DNA from: Occultella aeris
GTDB taxonomy: Bacteria; Actinomycetota; Actinomycetes; Actinomycetales; Beutenbergiaceae
NCBI RefSeq assembly: GCF_902703175.1
Contig: NZ_CACRYJ010000004.1
Coordinates: forward strand, 1 to 64,000
Length of the DNA stretch: 64,000 bases
Direction of reading: 5' to 3'
Under the pieces are notes generated by a model. The model was given only the letters and a program-made list of their open reading frames with translations, made no database searches and had not been told where the DNA came from. Numbering within the stretch: position 1 is the first letter of the stretch; the number at the start of each line of letters is the position of its first letter. Below are positions 1-7,770 of the stretch, in pieces. The position numbers were made by a program, and so were the translations under genes.

Positions 1-68
1 CGGGGGCAGGGCTCTGGGGCTACGGTGCGTTGGGGCCGGCCAGCCGACCTTCGACGACCGTCGAACGC

Positions 69-204
69 CTGTCCACAGGGTTGTTCACACCTGTGGAACT
101 ACATGCCTGTAGTTCTCCACAGCCGACTCCACAGGTGTGGAAATCACACGGGTGTAGTTCTCCACAGGTGTGCACAGACCTGGGGACGGACCGCGGAGTC
201 CACA
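69..204. promoter_or_regulatory. Cluster of DnaA-box-like sites
   Basis: The non-coding stretch before crgA holds several 9-mers close to the actinobacterial DnaA box TTGTCCACA. CTGTCCACA (69-77), TTGTTCACA (81-89) and TTCTCCACA (113-121 and 158-166) each match 8 of 9. Reverse-strand sites at 136-144 (7 of 9) and 92-100 (6 of 9) and a weak site at 196-204 follow. The neighbouring gene order is origin-proximal in actinobacteria, so a DnaA-binding or titration region is plausible. The main origin normally lies beside dnaA, which is not in this window. Nothing else that looks coding is seen in 1-281. Confidence 0.5.
96..167. repeat. Inverted repeat and 15-bp direct repeat in the DnaA-box region
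   Basis: An exact 8-bp inverted repeat, gaactaca (96-103) and tgtagttc (108-115), surrounds a 4-base loop. The 15-mer tgtagttctccacag occurs at 108-122 and again at 153-167. The repeat unit contains the DnaA-box-like 9-mer, so the spacing may be set by protein binding. Confidence 0.6.
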
Positions 205-281
205 GGCCGCGAGAACGGCGAAGGGCCGCGTCATCCGGGTGGATGAAGCGGCCCCTCGGGGGAGCTGTGCGGAGTGCCGGC

Positions 282-527
282 TCAGCGCCAGCGCATCGTC
301 ATGACGAAGCCGACCATCATGACCGCGAAGCCGATGCCGAGGTTCCAGGCTCCGATGCCAGGAACCGGGCCGGCCGACTCCATCAGGTAGGTGACGACGA
401 CGTACACGAGGCCGACGATCAGCAGGGTCACCATCGTGGGTGCCCACCAGCGCGGGTTCGGCTTGACCGCGCTCGACGCCGGCGGCGGGGTGTAGGCCGG
501 CTTCTTGCGGGACCTGGACTCGGGCAT
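282..527 (-). CDS. crgA: Cell division protein CrgA
   Basis: 81-residue membrane protein. A basic, proline-rich N-terminus (residues 1-25) precedes two hydrophobic segments at about residues 30-50 and 60-80, the usual CrgA size and topology. In actinobacteria CrgA is a divisome factor that interacts with FtsZ, FtsQ and FtsI and helps place septal wall synthesis. It is transcribed away from the DUF881/sortase genes, which is its usual place beside the pknA/pknB cluster. The ATG start has an AGGAGT ribosome site a few bases upstream. Confidence 0.93.
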   Translation of the reverse strand: MPESRSRKKPAYTPPPASSAVKPNPRWWAPTMVTLLIVGLVYVVVTYLMESAGPVPGIGAWNLGIGFAVMMVGFVMTMRWR

Positions 528-578
528 GGTGACTCCTCAGGTGGTGAACTGCCCCCAATCCTAATGGGGAGGGCAACC

Positions 579-584
579 TACACT
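579..584 (+). promoter_or_regulatory. -10 element TACACT, probably leaderless
   Basis: TACACT fits TANNNT and ends 7 bases before the ATG at 592, so transcription would begin at or next to the start codon. No ribosome-binding sequence lies between. Confidence 0.5.
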
Positions 585-591
585 GGGACAC

Positions 592-1377
592 ATGAGGACT
601 CCCGCGCTGCCGTCGCGGCCGCCGCGCGTGCGTGGGCGGTCGATCGGCGTCGCGCTGGTAGGGGTCCTCGCCGGCCTGATGTTCGCCACCAGCGCCTCGG
701 TGTTCGCCGAGGACACAGAGCGCCAGCCACAGAACCTCCCGGAACTGGTCGAGGCCGAGGAGGCCCGACTGCAGGAGACGAACGCCGAGGTGTCGCAGTT
801 GCGGGCGGAGGTCGACGCGCTGCTGGGCGAGCAGTCGGCGGAGGTGCCGGAGGCAGCCGCGAGCGACGCCTTGGCGCTCGCGGCGGGGCGGTTGGCCGTC
901 ACCGGGCCGGGGGTGGAGGTCTCCCTCTGGGACTCACCGCTCGTCCAGGACGTCCCGGAGGGGTTCAGCCCCGATGACCTCGTGGTGCACCAGCAGGACC
1001 TGGAGGCCGTGATCAACGCGCTCTGGGCGGGCGGCGCCGAGGCGATGACGGTGCAGGGGCACCGGGTCACCGCCACCACTTTGATCCGGTGCGTGGGGAA
1101 CGTCCTGCTGCTGGACGGCGACACCTACTCCCCGCCGTACCGGATCGCCGCGATCGGGGACGCTGACGCCCTCGAGGACGCCCTCGACGACTCCTCCGCG
1201 GTCCGGATCTACCGCCAGTACGTGGACGCCGTCGGGCTGGGGTTCTCCGTGACCACCGAGGATGAGATCGAGGCACCCGGGGACGACGGCAATCTGAGCA
1301 CCAGGTATGCCAGGATCCCCGGTGGGGACCCGATCACGCTCGAGGGGCCCACCTCCGATCCGAACGGACCACAGTGA
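592..1377 (+). CDS. DUF881 family membrane-anchored protein
   Basis: 261 residues. A short basic N-terminus and one membrane segment (about residues 18-38) are followed by a coiled-coil stretch (about 45-80) rich in Glu, Ala and Leu, then a globular DUF881 domain. Recognisable family stretches include AGRLAVTGPGVEVSLWDS and VHQQDLEAVINALWAGGAEAM. The family sits beside crgA and the sortase across actinobacteria and is thought to be an extracytoplasmic cell-envelope protein; its biochemical role is not established. Its stop overlaps the GTG of the sortase gene, so the two are probably translated together. Confidence 0.85.
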   Translation: MRTPALPSRPPRVRGRSIGVALVGVLAGLMFATSASVFAEDTERQPQNLPELVEAEEARLQETNAEVSQLRAEVDALLGEQSAEVPEAAASDALALAAGRLAVTGPGVEVSLWDSPLVQDVPEGFSPDDLVVHQQDLEAVINALWAGGAEAMTVQGHRVTATTLIRCVGNVLLLDGDTYSPPYRIAAIGDADALEDALDDSSAVRIYRQYVDAVGLGFSVTTEDEIEAPGDDGNLSTRYARIPGGDPITLEGPTSDPNGPQ

Positions 1378-2147
1378 CCAACGCAGCGCCGCCGTCGACC
1401 GCGGCGGTGGACAAGGTCGAGCAGCCGGCCGCGCGTCGCCGGCGCCCCTCGATCGGTTCCCGCATCCTCGGCGGTGTCGGGGAGCTCCTGATCACGGCCG
1501 GGGTCCTGCTCGGGCTGTTCGTCGTGTGGCAGCTGTGGTGGACCGACGTCGAGGGCGAGCAGCAGGCGGCCAGCGCCGTCGCCGAGCTCGAGGAGACGCT
1601 CCCGCCGGTGCCCCAGGTCGCAGGCACGCCGCGCACGGACTCTCCTCCGCTCGAAGCGGCCGCCGCCGAAGGTGAGGTGTTCGCGACGTTGTTCGTGCCG
1701 GACTGGGGTCTCGACTACGCCCAGCCGGTTGCCGAGGGTGTCGATCGCCCCACCGTGCTGGACGCCGGCCGGGTGGGTCACTACTCGGAGACCGCGCAGG
1801 CCGGTCAGATCGGCAACTTCTCCGTTGCCGGGCACCGACAGACCTACGGCAAGCCGTTCTATTCGATCGACACCCTTGAGGCCGGCGATCAGATCATCGT
1901 GCGGACCGCGCAGGCCTGGTACGTCTACGCCGTCACGACCAGCGACATCGTCCGGCCCGAGCAGGTCGAGGTGATCGCACCGGTCCCCGGGGATCCGGCG
2001 GCGGTCGCCACCGACGCGATGCTCACCCTGACCACCTGCCACCCGTTGTGGTCGACCCGGGAGCGGTACATCGTCCACGCGCAACTGGATCACTGGATCC
2101 CGCTCACCGACGGCATGCCCGCCGCCCTGCTACCGGAAGGGTCCTGA
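1374..2147 (+). CDS. Class E sortase
   Basis: 257 residues. A cytoplasmic basic N-terminus (to about residue 28), a membrane anchor (about 33-55) and an extracellular sortase domain. Catalytic residues are visible: His154 in VAGHRQ, Cys222 in TLTTCHP, and Arg229 or Arg231 in the following STRER. Class E sortases attach secreted proteins with LAXTG-type signals to actinobacterial peptidoglycan. No substrate with a sorting signal is evident in this window. The GTG start overlaps the preceding stop by four bases, and the stop overlaps the next ATG (TGATG). Confidence 0.9.
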   Translation: MTNAAPPSTAAVDKVEQPAARRRRPSIGSRILGGVGELLITAGVLLGLFVVWQLWWTDVEGEQQAASAVAELEETLPPVPQVAGTPRTDSPPLEAAAAEGEVFATLFVPDWGLDYAQPVAEGVDRPTVLDAGRVGHYSETAQAGQIGNFSVAGHRQTYGKPFYSIDTLEAGDQIIVRTAQAWYVYAVTTSDIVRPEQVEVIAPVPGDPAAVATDAMLTLTTCHPLWSTRERYIVHAQLDHWIPLTDGMPAALLPEGS

Positions 2148-2311
2148 TGTACGGCTGGATCTTCACCCACCTGCCCGGCCCAGCGTGGGCGCGCGTCGTC
2201 CAGTCCACGGTTCTCGTCGTGGCCGTCGTGGCCGCGCTGTTCCTGTGGGTCTTCCCCGCCGTGGCCCCGTACATGCCGTTCAACGACCAGACCGTGGGAG
2301 AGGGCCGATGA
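2147..2311 (+). CDS. Small single-span membrane protein
   Basis: 54 residues with one hydrophobic helix (about residues 18-42) ending in an aromatic/proline stretch. The ATG shares its A with the sortase stop, and the stop lies inside the ATG of pabA (ATGA), so it is wedged between two genes with overlaps at both ends. Such tight packing supports it being translated. Small membrane proteins occur here in related genomes. Its function is unknown; a sortase accessory role would be a guess from position only. Confidence 0.7.
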   Translation: MYGWIFTHLPGPAWARVVQSTVLVVAVVAALFLWVFPAVAPYMPFNDQTVGEGR

Positions 2312-2943
2312 GCCGCATCCTCGTCATCGACAACTACGACAGCTTCGTCTACACGATCGTCGGCTATCTGCAGCAGCTCGGTGCGCAGACCACCGTCGTG
2401 CGCAACGACGACGAGTCCCTCAGCGGGGCTGACCCGCTCGCCGGCTACGACGGCGTGCTCGTCTCGCCCGGACCTGGCACCCCGAAGGAAGCCGGCGAGA
2501 GCATGGCGGTCATCGAGCGGTGCGCGGCCGAGGAGGTTCCGATGCTCGGCGTGTGCCTCGGCCATCAAGCACTCGGCGAGGTGTTCGGCGGGGTGGTCAA
2601 CCACTCACCGGAACTCATGCACGGCAAGACCTCCGAGGTGGAGCACGACGGGACGGGTGTCTTCGATTCCCTGCCGTCCCCGTTCACCGCGACCCGCTAC
2701 CACTCCCTCGCGGTCCAGGCGGACACCGTGCCCGCCGACCTCCGGGTCACCGGGCACACCGCCAATGGCATCGTGATGGGGCTGGTGCACCGCACCCTGC
2801 CCCTGCACGGGGTGCAGTTCCACCCGGAGTCCGTGCTGACCGAGGGTGGGCACCGGCTCCTGGCGAACTGGCTCGCGCTCGCGGGCGACGGCGAGGCGGT
2901 CGCCCTCAGCGCGGGCCTGGCCCCGCTGGTCACGCAGCACTGA
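2308..2943 (+). CDS. pabA: Glutamine amidotransferase, aminodeoxychorismate/anthranilate synthase component II
   Basis: 211 residues, a class I glutamine amidotransferase of typical TrpG/PabA length. It opens with ILVIDNYDSFVYT, has the nucleophile Cys83 in the GVCLGHQ elbow and the His/Glu dyad in VQFHPES near the C-terminus. It would supply ammonia from glutamine to a chorismate-using partner for folate (PabA) or tryptophan (TrpG). The start is fixed at ATG 2308 by family alignment and by a 4-base overlap with the upstream small gene. Position in the pknB cluster favours the pabA label used in actinobacteria; no component I partner is present to decide. Confidence 0.85.
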   Translation: MSRILVIDNYDSFVYTIVGYLQQLGAQTTVVRNDDESLSGADPLAGYDGVLVSPGPGTPKEAGESMAVIERCAAEEVPMLGVCLGHQALGEVFGGVVNHSPELMHGKTSEVEHDGTGVFDSLPSPFTATRYHSLAVQADTVPADLRVTGHTANGIVMGLVHRTLPLHGVQFHPESVLTEGGHRLLANWLALAGDGEAVALSAGLAPLVTQH

Positions 2944-2984
2944 GCCCGCGCCCGCCCCGAGCCCGCGCCGCGGAGCCCGCCGTA

Positions 2985-4808
2985 CTACGGGTTGGCGGGC
3001 GGCTCCTCGGTCGGCTCTTCGCCATCAGCCGGAGTGGTCGGCTCCGTCGTCGGGTCCGTCGTGGGCGGGTCCGTCGTCGGCTCCTGGGTCGGCTCCGGGA
3101 TCGAGACGATGAGCTCCACGACGGTGCCCTGCGGCACCGAACCCTCCCGGTCCTGGTTGAGGACCACGCCGACCGGGCCCGGATCCTCCTGGTTGGTGAC
3201 CCGCGAGCTCAGGCCGAGTTCGGTGATGGTGTTCTGCGCCGCCTCGAGCTCCTGGCCCACGAGCGAGGGCAGGTCCACGTTGCCGGTGGCGAGGACGATC
3301 GTGATCGCATCCTCCGGATTCGCCATGGTGGCGGCCTCGGGATCGGTGCGGATCGCCTCGTCGGCGCCGAAGTCGGGACTGTTCTCGGTGGTGGTTCGGA
3401 TGTTCGCGCCGCTGAAGCCGGCGTCGATGAGTTCCTGGCGGGCCCGGTCCTGGCTGAGCCCGGACACATCCGGGATCTCGATCTCCCCGGGGCCGGATGA
3501 GAACACGACGGTGACGTCGCTGCCCTCGTCGACCGCGGTCCCCGTGGTCGGCGTCCAGGAGACTGCCTCACCCTCGGGGATCTCCGGGTCCGTGACCGGG
3601 TCGCCGATCACGAGCTGCAGGCCCGGACCGTCCTCGGAGGCAACGGTCTCCGCGAGCTCGGTACGCGCCTGGTCCTGCGTCATCGAGGTCAGGTCCGGGA
3701 CCTGCACCGTGGTCGGCACGGTCGGTTCCTCGGGACGGTTCAGGGCGAGCAGGATGATGCCGATGATGGCGGCGACACCCACGATCGAGAGGATCCAGAT
3801 CAGCGTCTTGTTGTTCTTGGGCTTGTCGTCCGGCTCCTCCTCCGGCTCGGCCACCGGCACGGGATCGGCGATCGCCGCGGCACCGAGGACCTGCGTGGCA
3901 CCCGCCGCCGCGATCGGCACCGCGCCGAGCGGCGGCGCGCTGATGGCCTCCTGACGGGCGGCGGCCTCGAGGTCGGCCCGGAACTGTGCGGCGGTCGAGT
4001 AGCGCTGCTCCCGGTCCTTGGTGAGCGCCAGCATGGTGATCCGGTCGAGCGACTCGGGCACGTCCGGCGCGAACGTGCTCGGCGTCGGGGGCTCCTCGCT
4101 GACGTGCTGGTAGGCGACCGCCACGGCGGAGTCACCGATGAACGGCGGCCTGCCGGTGAGGAGCTCGAACAGGAGGCACCCGGTCGAGTACAGGTCCGAG
4201 CGGGCGTCCACGACCTCGCCGCGGGCCTGCTCCGGGGACAGGTACTGCGCGGTGCCCACGACGGCGTGGGTCTGGGTCATCGTGGCAGCCGAGTCGGCCA
4301 TGGCGCGGGCGATGCCGAAGTCCATCACCTTCACGGCGCCGGTCGGCGTCAGCATCACGTTCGCGGGCTTGATGTCGCGGTGCACGATGCCGGCATGGTG
4401 GGAGTACTCGAGCGCGGCGAGCACGCCCTGGGTGATCTCGATCGCCTCGTCGATGGGCAGCGCGGCACCGTCGCGCAGGAGGTCGCGGACCGTGTGGCCC
4501 TCGACGTACTCCATCACGATGAACGGGATCCGCACCTCCGCGCCGTCGATCCCGGTGCTGAGGTCCTCACCCGTGTCGTAGACGGAGACGATCGCCGGGT
4601 GGTTGAGCGAGGCGGCGGCCTGGGCCTCACGGCGGAACCGGGCGTGGAAACTGGGGTCGCGGGCGAGGTCCGGTCGGAGCATCTTGATCGCGACCGAGCG
4701 CCCGAGGCGGTTGTCCCGCCCGATGTGCACCTCGGCCATGCCGCCGCGACCGATCAGCTCGCCGACCTCGTAGCGACCGGCCAGCACTCGGGGAACGTCG
4801 TCTACCAC
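2985..4808 (-). CDS. pknB: Ser/Thr protein kinase PknB with PASTA repeats
   Basis: 607 residues. The kinase domain covers about 12-275: glycine loop GRGGMAEV, catalytic HRDIKPAN, DFG motif and an activation loop with TMTQTHAVVGT. A juxtamembrane linker, one membrane helix (about 337-358) and three extracellular PASTA units (about 370-565) follow, then an acidic/Thr/Pro-rich tail. PASTA units sense peptidoglycan or lipid II fragments. PknB phosphorylates division and wall regulators and is opposed by PstP. It is downstream of pknA with an 11-base gap and ends the minus-strand operon. GTG start. Many actinobacterial PknBs have four PASTA units; I count three. Confidence 0.95.
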   Translation of the reverse strand: MVDDVPRVLAGRYEVGELIGRGGMAEVHIGRDNRLGRSVAIKMLRPDLARDPSFHARFRREAQAAASLNHPAIVSVYDTGEDLSTGIDGAEVRIPFIVMEYVEGHTVRDLLRDGAALPIDEAIEITQGVLAALEYSHHAGIVHRDIKPANVMLTPTGAVKVMDFGIARAMADSAATMTQTHAVVGTAQYLSPEQARGEVVDARSDLYSTGCLLFELLTGRPPFIGDSAVAVAYQHVSEEPPTPSTFAPDVPESLDRITMLALTKDREQRYSTAAQFRADLEAAARQEAISAPPLGAVPIAAAGATQVLGAAAIADPVPVAEPEEEPDDKPKNNKTLIWILSIVGVAAIIGIILLALNRPEEPTVPTTVQVPDLTSMTQDQARTELAETVASEDGPGLQLVIGDPVTDPEIPEGEAVSWTPTTGTAVDEGSDVTVVFSSGPGEIEIPDVSGLSQDRARQELIDAGFSGANIRTTTENSPDFGADEAIRTDPEAATMANPEDAITIVLATGNVDLPSLVGQELEAAQNTITELGLSSRVTNQEDPGPVGVVLNQDREGSVPQGTVVELIVSIPEPTQEPTTDPPTTDPTTEPTTPADGEEPTEEPPANP

Positions 4809-4819
4809 TTAGCGTTCCT

Positions 4820-6313
4820 TCACTCTCTGGTCTGGGATGGTCGATGCAATGCGGCCGCGAGCAGGGGCGACGCGATCGCCATGGACGCGTCAGCCTCCCA
4901 TAGCCTACCGAGCCACAGCGCCACCACGGTCAGCACCGCAGCCATGGCCACGATTCCGGCGGCCCACCACCATCCGGAGCGGACCCAGGCGATGAAGCCA
5001 CCCGCGGCGTGTGCCGCGCCCAGGCGCTCGCGGTGGACGCCGATTGCGAGGCGGTTCGCGGCGGTCTGCCGGGTGCGGAGCGTGCGCCGGGTCGGCACCG
5101 AGCCGGCGACGGCGGCCGGTCCGGTTGCGGAGATCGCCGGCAGCGGGGAGGGGGGCGTGGTGGGTGCGGCCGGGTCGACCTGGGACAGGGGCCGCCACCG
5201 CGGCCGCGTCGGCGGCTCGTCGGTGTCGTCGCCGTCCCAGTTCTCCTCGGTGTCGTCGTCGTCCCGATCCTCGTGGGTCTCGTCGTTGTGGTCCGTCCGG
5301 GCGGTGTTGTCGTGGTCGGCGTGATCGTCGCCGTCAGCGTCGGCGGCTCCGCCCGCCTCGGCGGGTGCGGCGTCGGACCGGGGCTCCTCGGCGAACCAGA
5401 CCTGGGTGAGCGCACCGGACCGGGGCGAGGAGTCGCCGTCGGGCTCGGTGATCAACGCGGCCGGCCGCTCGGCGACCGGTTCGATGATGACGTCCAGGTG
5501 GCCGGCGAGCTCTTCGAGCGAGCGGGCCAGCGAGGCTGCGCTGCGGGGCCGTCGCTCGGGGTCCTTCTCGAGCATCGCCATGACGACGTCGCGCACGCGG
5601 GCGTCGACGGTGTCCGGCAGCGCCGGTACCGGCTGGTTCACGTGCGCGAACGCGATGTCCACCTGCGAGCCACCGGTGAACGGGCGCTTTCCGACGAGCG
5701 CCTCGTAGGCGACCACGCCGAGCGCATAGATGTCGCCGGCACCGGTGGCGGCACGGCCCATCGCCTGCTCCGGGGGCAGGTACTGGGCGGTGCCCATCAC
5801 CATCCCGGCCGCGGTCATCGGGGCCTGGTTCGACCCGAGCGAGATCCCGAAGTCCGTGATCTTCACGTACCCGTCGGGTGTGATCAGTATGTTGGACGGC
5901 TTCACGTCCCGGTGCACCACGCCGGCCATGTGGGCGGTGTGCAGCGCCCGCGCGGTCTGGGCCAGGACCGGTAGCAGCTGGGCCGGCTCAAGGGTGCGCT
6001 CGCGCTCCAACAGGTCCGCGAGCGGCTCGCCCTGCACGAGTTCCATGATCAGGTAGCCGGAGCCGTTCTGCTCCCCGTAGTCGTACATGGCGGCGATGTT
6101 CTGGTGCGACAAGGCCGCCGAGTTCCGGGCCTCGGCACGCAGGCGGTCCAGGAACGTCTTCTCCCCGGCGAACTCGGCCCGCAGGACCTTCGCGGCCACG
6201 CGGCGGCGCAGGTGCCGGTCGAGCGCGACCCACACCTCGCCCATGCCGCCGATGGCGATCCGGGACTCCAGTTCGTACCGGTCGCCGAGCACCAGGCCGG
6301 CCGTGGGGATCAT
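4820..6313 (-). CDS. pknA: Ser/Thr protein kinase PknA
   Basis: 497 residues. The kinase domain (about 10-265) has IAIGGMGEV, HRDVKPSN, DFG and the APE-like PPEQAMG segment. A long linker rich in Asp, His, Thr and Pro (about 290-410) separates it from a single membrane helix near 450-470. Only a short external tail follows and there are no PASTA repeats, which separates PknA from PknB. It acts with PknB in growth and septation control. Its stop overlaps nothing, but its start abuts the pbpA stop (ATGA), consistent with a shared operon. Confidence 0.92.
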   Translation of the reverse strand: MIPTAGLVLGDRYELESRIAIGGMGEVWVALDRHLRRRVAAKVLRAEFAGEKTFLDRLRAEARNSAALSHQNIAAMYDYGEQNGSGYLIMELVQGEPLADLLERERTLEPAQLLPVLAQTARALHTAHMAGVVHRDVKPSNILITPDGYVKITDFGISLGSNQAPMTAAGMVMGTAQYLPPEQAMGRAATGAGDIYALGVVAYEALVGKRPFTGGSQVDIAFAHVNQPVPALPDTVDARVRDVVMAMLEKDPERRPRSAASLARSLEELAGHLDVIIEPVAERPAALITEPDGDSSPRSGALTQVWFAEEPRSDAAPAEAGGAADADGDDHADHDNTARTDHNDETHEDRDDDDTEENWDGDDTDEPPTRPRWRPLSQVDPAAPTTPPSPLPAISATGPAAVAGSVPTRRTLRTRQTAANRLAIGVHRERLGAAHAAGGFIAWVRSGWWWAAGIVAMAAVLTVVALWLGRLWEADASMAIASPLLAAALHRPSQTRE

Positions 6314-7770
6314 TCCGCCAGCACCGCCTGGATGACGGCGCGCGCGATCGGCGCCGCCACCTGCGCCCCGGTGGCCTCGTCACCGAGCTGGCCGCCGTCC
6401 TCGACCACGACGGCCACGGCGACCTCGGGTGCGTCCGCCGGCGCGAACGACGTGAACCACGCGTCCGGGGCGACGTCGTCGGCCAATCCGGTCTCGGCGG
6501 TTCCGGTCTTGCCGGCCACCTGCACGCCGGAGATCTGCGCCGGGTGCCCGGTGCCGTTCTCGACGACGTTGACCATCATGTCCGTCATCTGCGCGGCGGT
6601 CGTGGCGGACATCGGAGTGGCCCACTCCCGCGGCGAGGCGCTGTAGGTCAGCTGCAGGTTGGGCCCGCGCTCGGCGGCCACCAGGTACGGCTCCATGATC
6701 ACGCCGCCGTTCGCGACAGCGGCGGAGACCATGGCCATCTGCAGCGGGGTGACCCGGGTGTCGAACTGGCCGATCGCCGTCATCGCGGTCTGCGCCGGGT
6801 CCAGGTCCTCACCGACGGTCGACGGCGTGACGTTCAGCGGGACCTCGAGGTCACGTCGGAACCCGAACGCCTCCGCCTGGGCGGTGAGTGCGTCCGCGCC
6901 GAACTCCACCCCGAGGGACGCGAACGGGGTGTTGCAGGAGACCTGAAGCGCGTAGGTGAGCGTGACCGTGTCCTCGGCCGTGCACGGTCCGCCGCCGGGG
7001 TTGCGGATGTAGGTGTCCTGCGTGCCGGGCAGCAGGAACTCCGCCGGTGCCGGCACCTGCGAGTCGGGCGTGTACTCGCCGGACTCGAGGGCCATCGCCA
7101 CGTCGATGAGCTTGAAGGTGGACCCGGGGGGATACAGGTTTCCCCCGATGGTCCGGTTGAAGAGTGGGTCCGACGGATCTGCGAGGAGCGCCTGGTACGC
7201 CGCGGTCACCTCGGCCGAGGTGTGCCCGGCGAGGACGTTCGGGTCGAAGGTCGGCTTGGACACCATGGCCAGGATCGCACCCGTGTTCGGGTCGAGCGCC
7301 ACGATCGCACCGTTGTTGTCACCCAGGGCGTCCCACGCCGCCTGCTGCACCACCGGGTCGATCGTCAGCTCCACCGTGCCGCCCTGCTGCTCGGCACCGG
7401 TGAACAGGGCCCGGATCCGGGCCAGCAGCAGCGAGTCGTCGGTGCCGTTCAGGACAGTGTTCGCGGCCTGTTCGATGCCGCTCAGGCTGTACATGCCGTA
7501 GTAGCCGGTCACCGGCGCGTACAGCGGTCCGTTCGCGTAGGTTCGCTGGAACCCGAAGGCGTCGTCGACCGGCACCGAGTATGCGACGGACGTGCCGTCG
7601 ACCACGATCGGGCCGCGGTCGTGCCCGTAGTCGCGATAGAGGGTGCGTACGTTGCGGGCGTCGTTGTTCAGCGAGTTCGCCTGGAAGAACTGGACCCAGG
7701 TCGCGCCGCCCATGAGCGCGAAGAACATGACCACGATCACGATGCTGAGCTTGCGCAGGGGTGAGTTCAT
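6310..7770 (-). CDS. pbpA: Penicillin-binding protein A, class B transpeptidase
   Basis: 486 residues. An N-terminal membrane anchor (about 8-30) precedes a dimerisation region and the transpeptidase domain. The three catalytic motifs are present: SxxK as STFK in YPPGSTFKL, SxN as SCN in QVSCNTPF, and KTG in AGKTGTAETG. It cross-links peptidoglycan outside the membrane and partners with the RodA/FtsW-type polymerase encoded next door. The start at MNSPLRK is chosen because upstream residues match nothing and because the ATG overlaps the rodA stop by four bases. Confidence 0.94.
   Translation of the reverse strand: MNSPLRKLSIVIVVMFFALMGGATWVQFFQANSLNNDARNVRTLYRDYGHDRGPIVVDGTSVAYSVPVDDAFGFQRTYANGPLYAPVTGYYGMYSLSGIEQAANTVLNGTDDSLLLARIRALFTGAEQQGGTVELTIDPVVQQAAWDALGDNNGAIVALDPNTGAILAMVSKPTFDPNVLAGHTSAEVTAAYQALLADPSDPLFNRTIGGNLYPPGSTFKLIDVAMALESGEYTPDSQVPAPAEFLLPGTQDTYIRNPGGGPCTAEDTVTLTYALQVSCNTPFASLGVEFGADALTAQAEAFGFRRDLEVPLNVTPSTVGEDLDPAQTAMTAIGQFDTRVTPLQMAMVSAAVANGGVIMEPYLVAAERGPNLQLTYSASPREWATPMSATTAAQMTDMMVNVVENGTGHPAQISGVQVAGKTGTAETGLADDVAPDAWFTSFAPADAPEVAVAVVVEDGGQLGDEATGAQVAAPIARAVIQAVLAE

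Noticed and set aside
30-977. Plus-strand frame through the DnaA-box region and crgA
   Set aside because: It is antisense to crgA and out of frame with DUF881; its composition is dominated by Arg and Gly.
4104-5324. Long open frame antisense to pknB and pknA
   Set aside because: It lies opposite two well-recognised kinase genes and its translation is biased to Arg/Gly/Ala/Val without any domain, as expected of a shadow frame in G+C-rich DNA.
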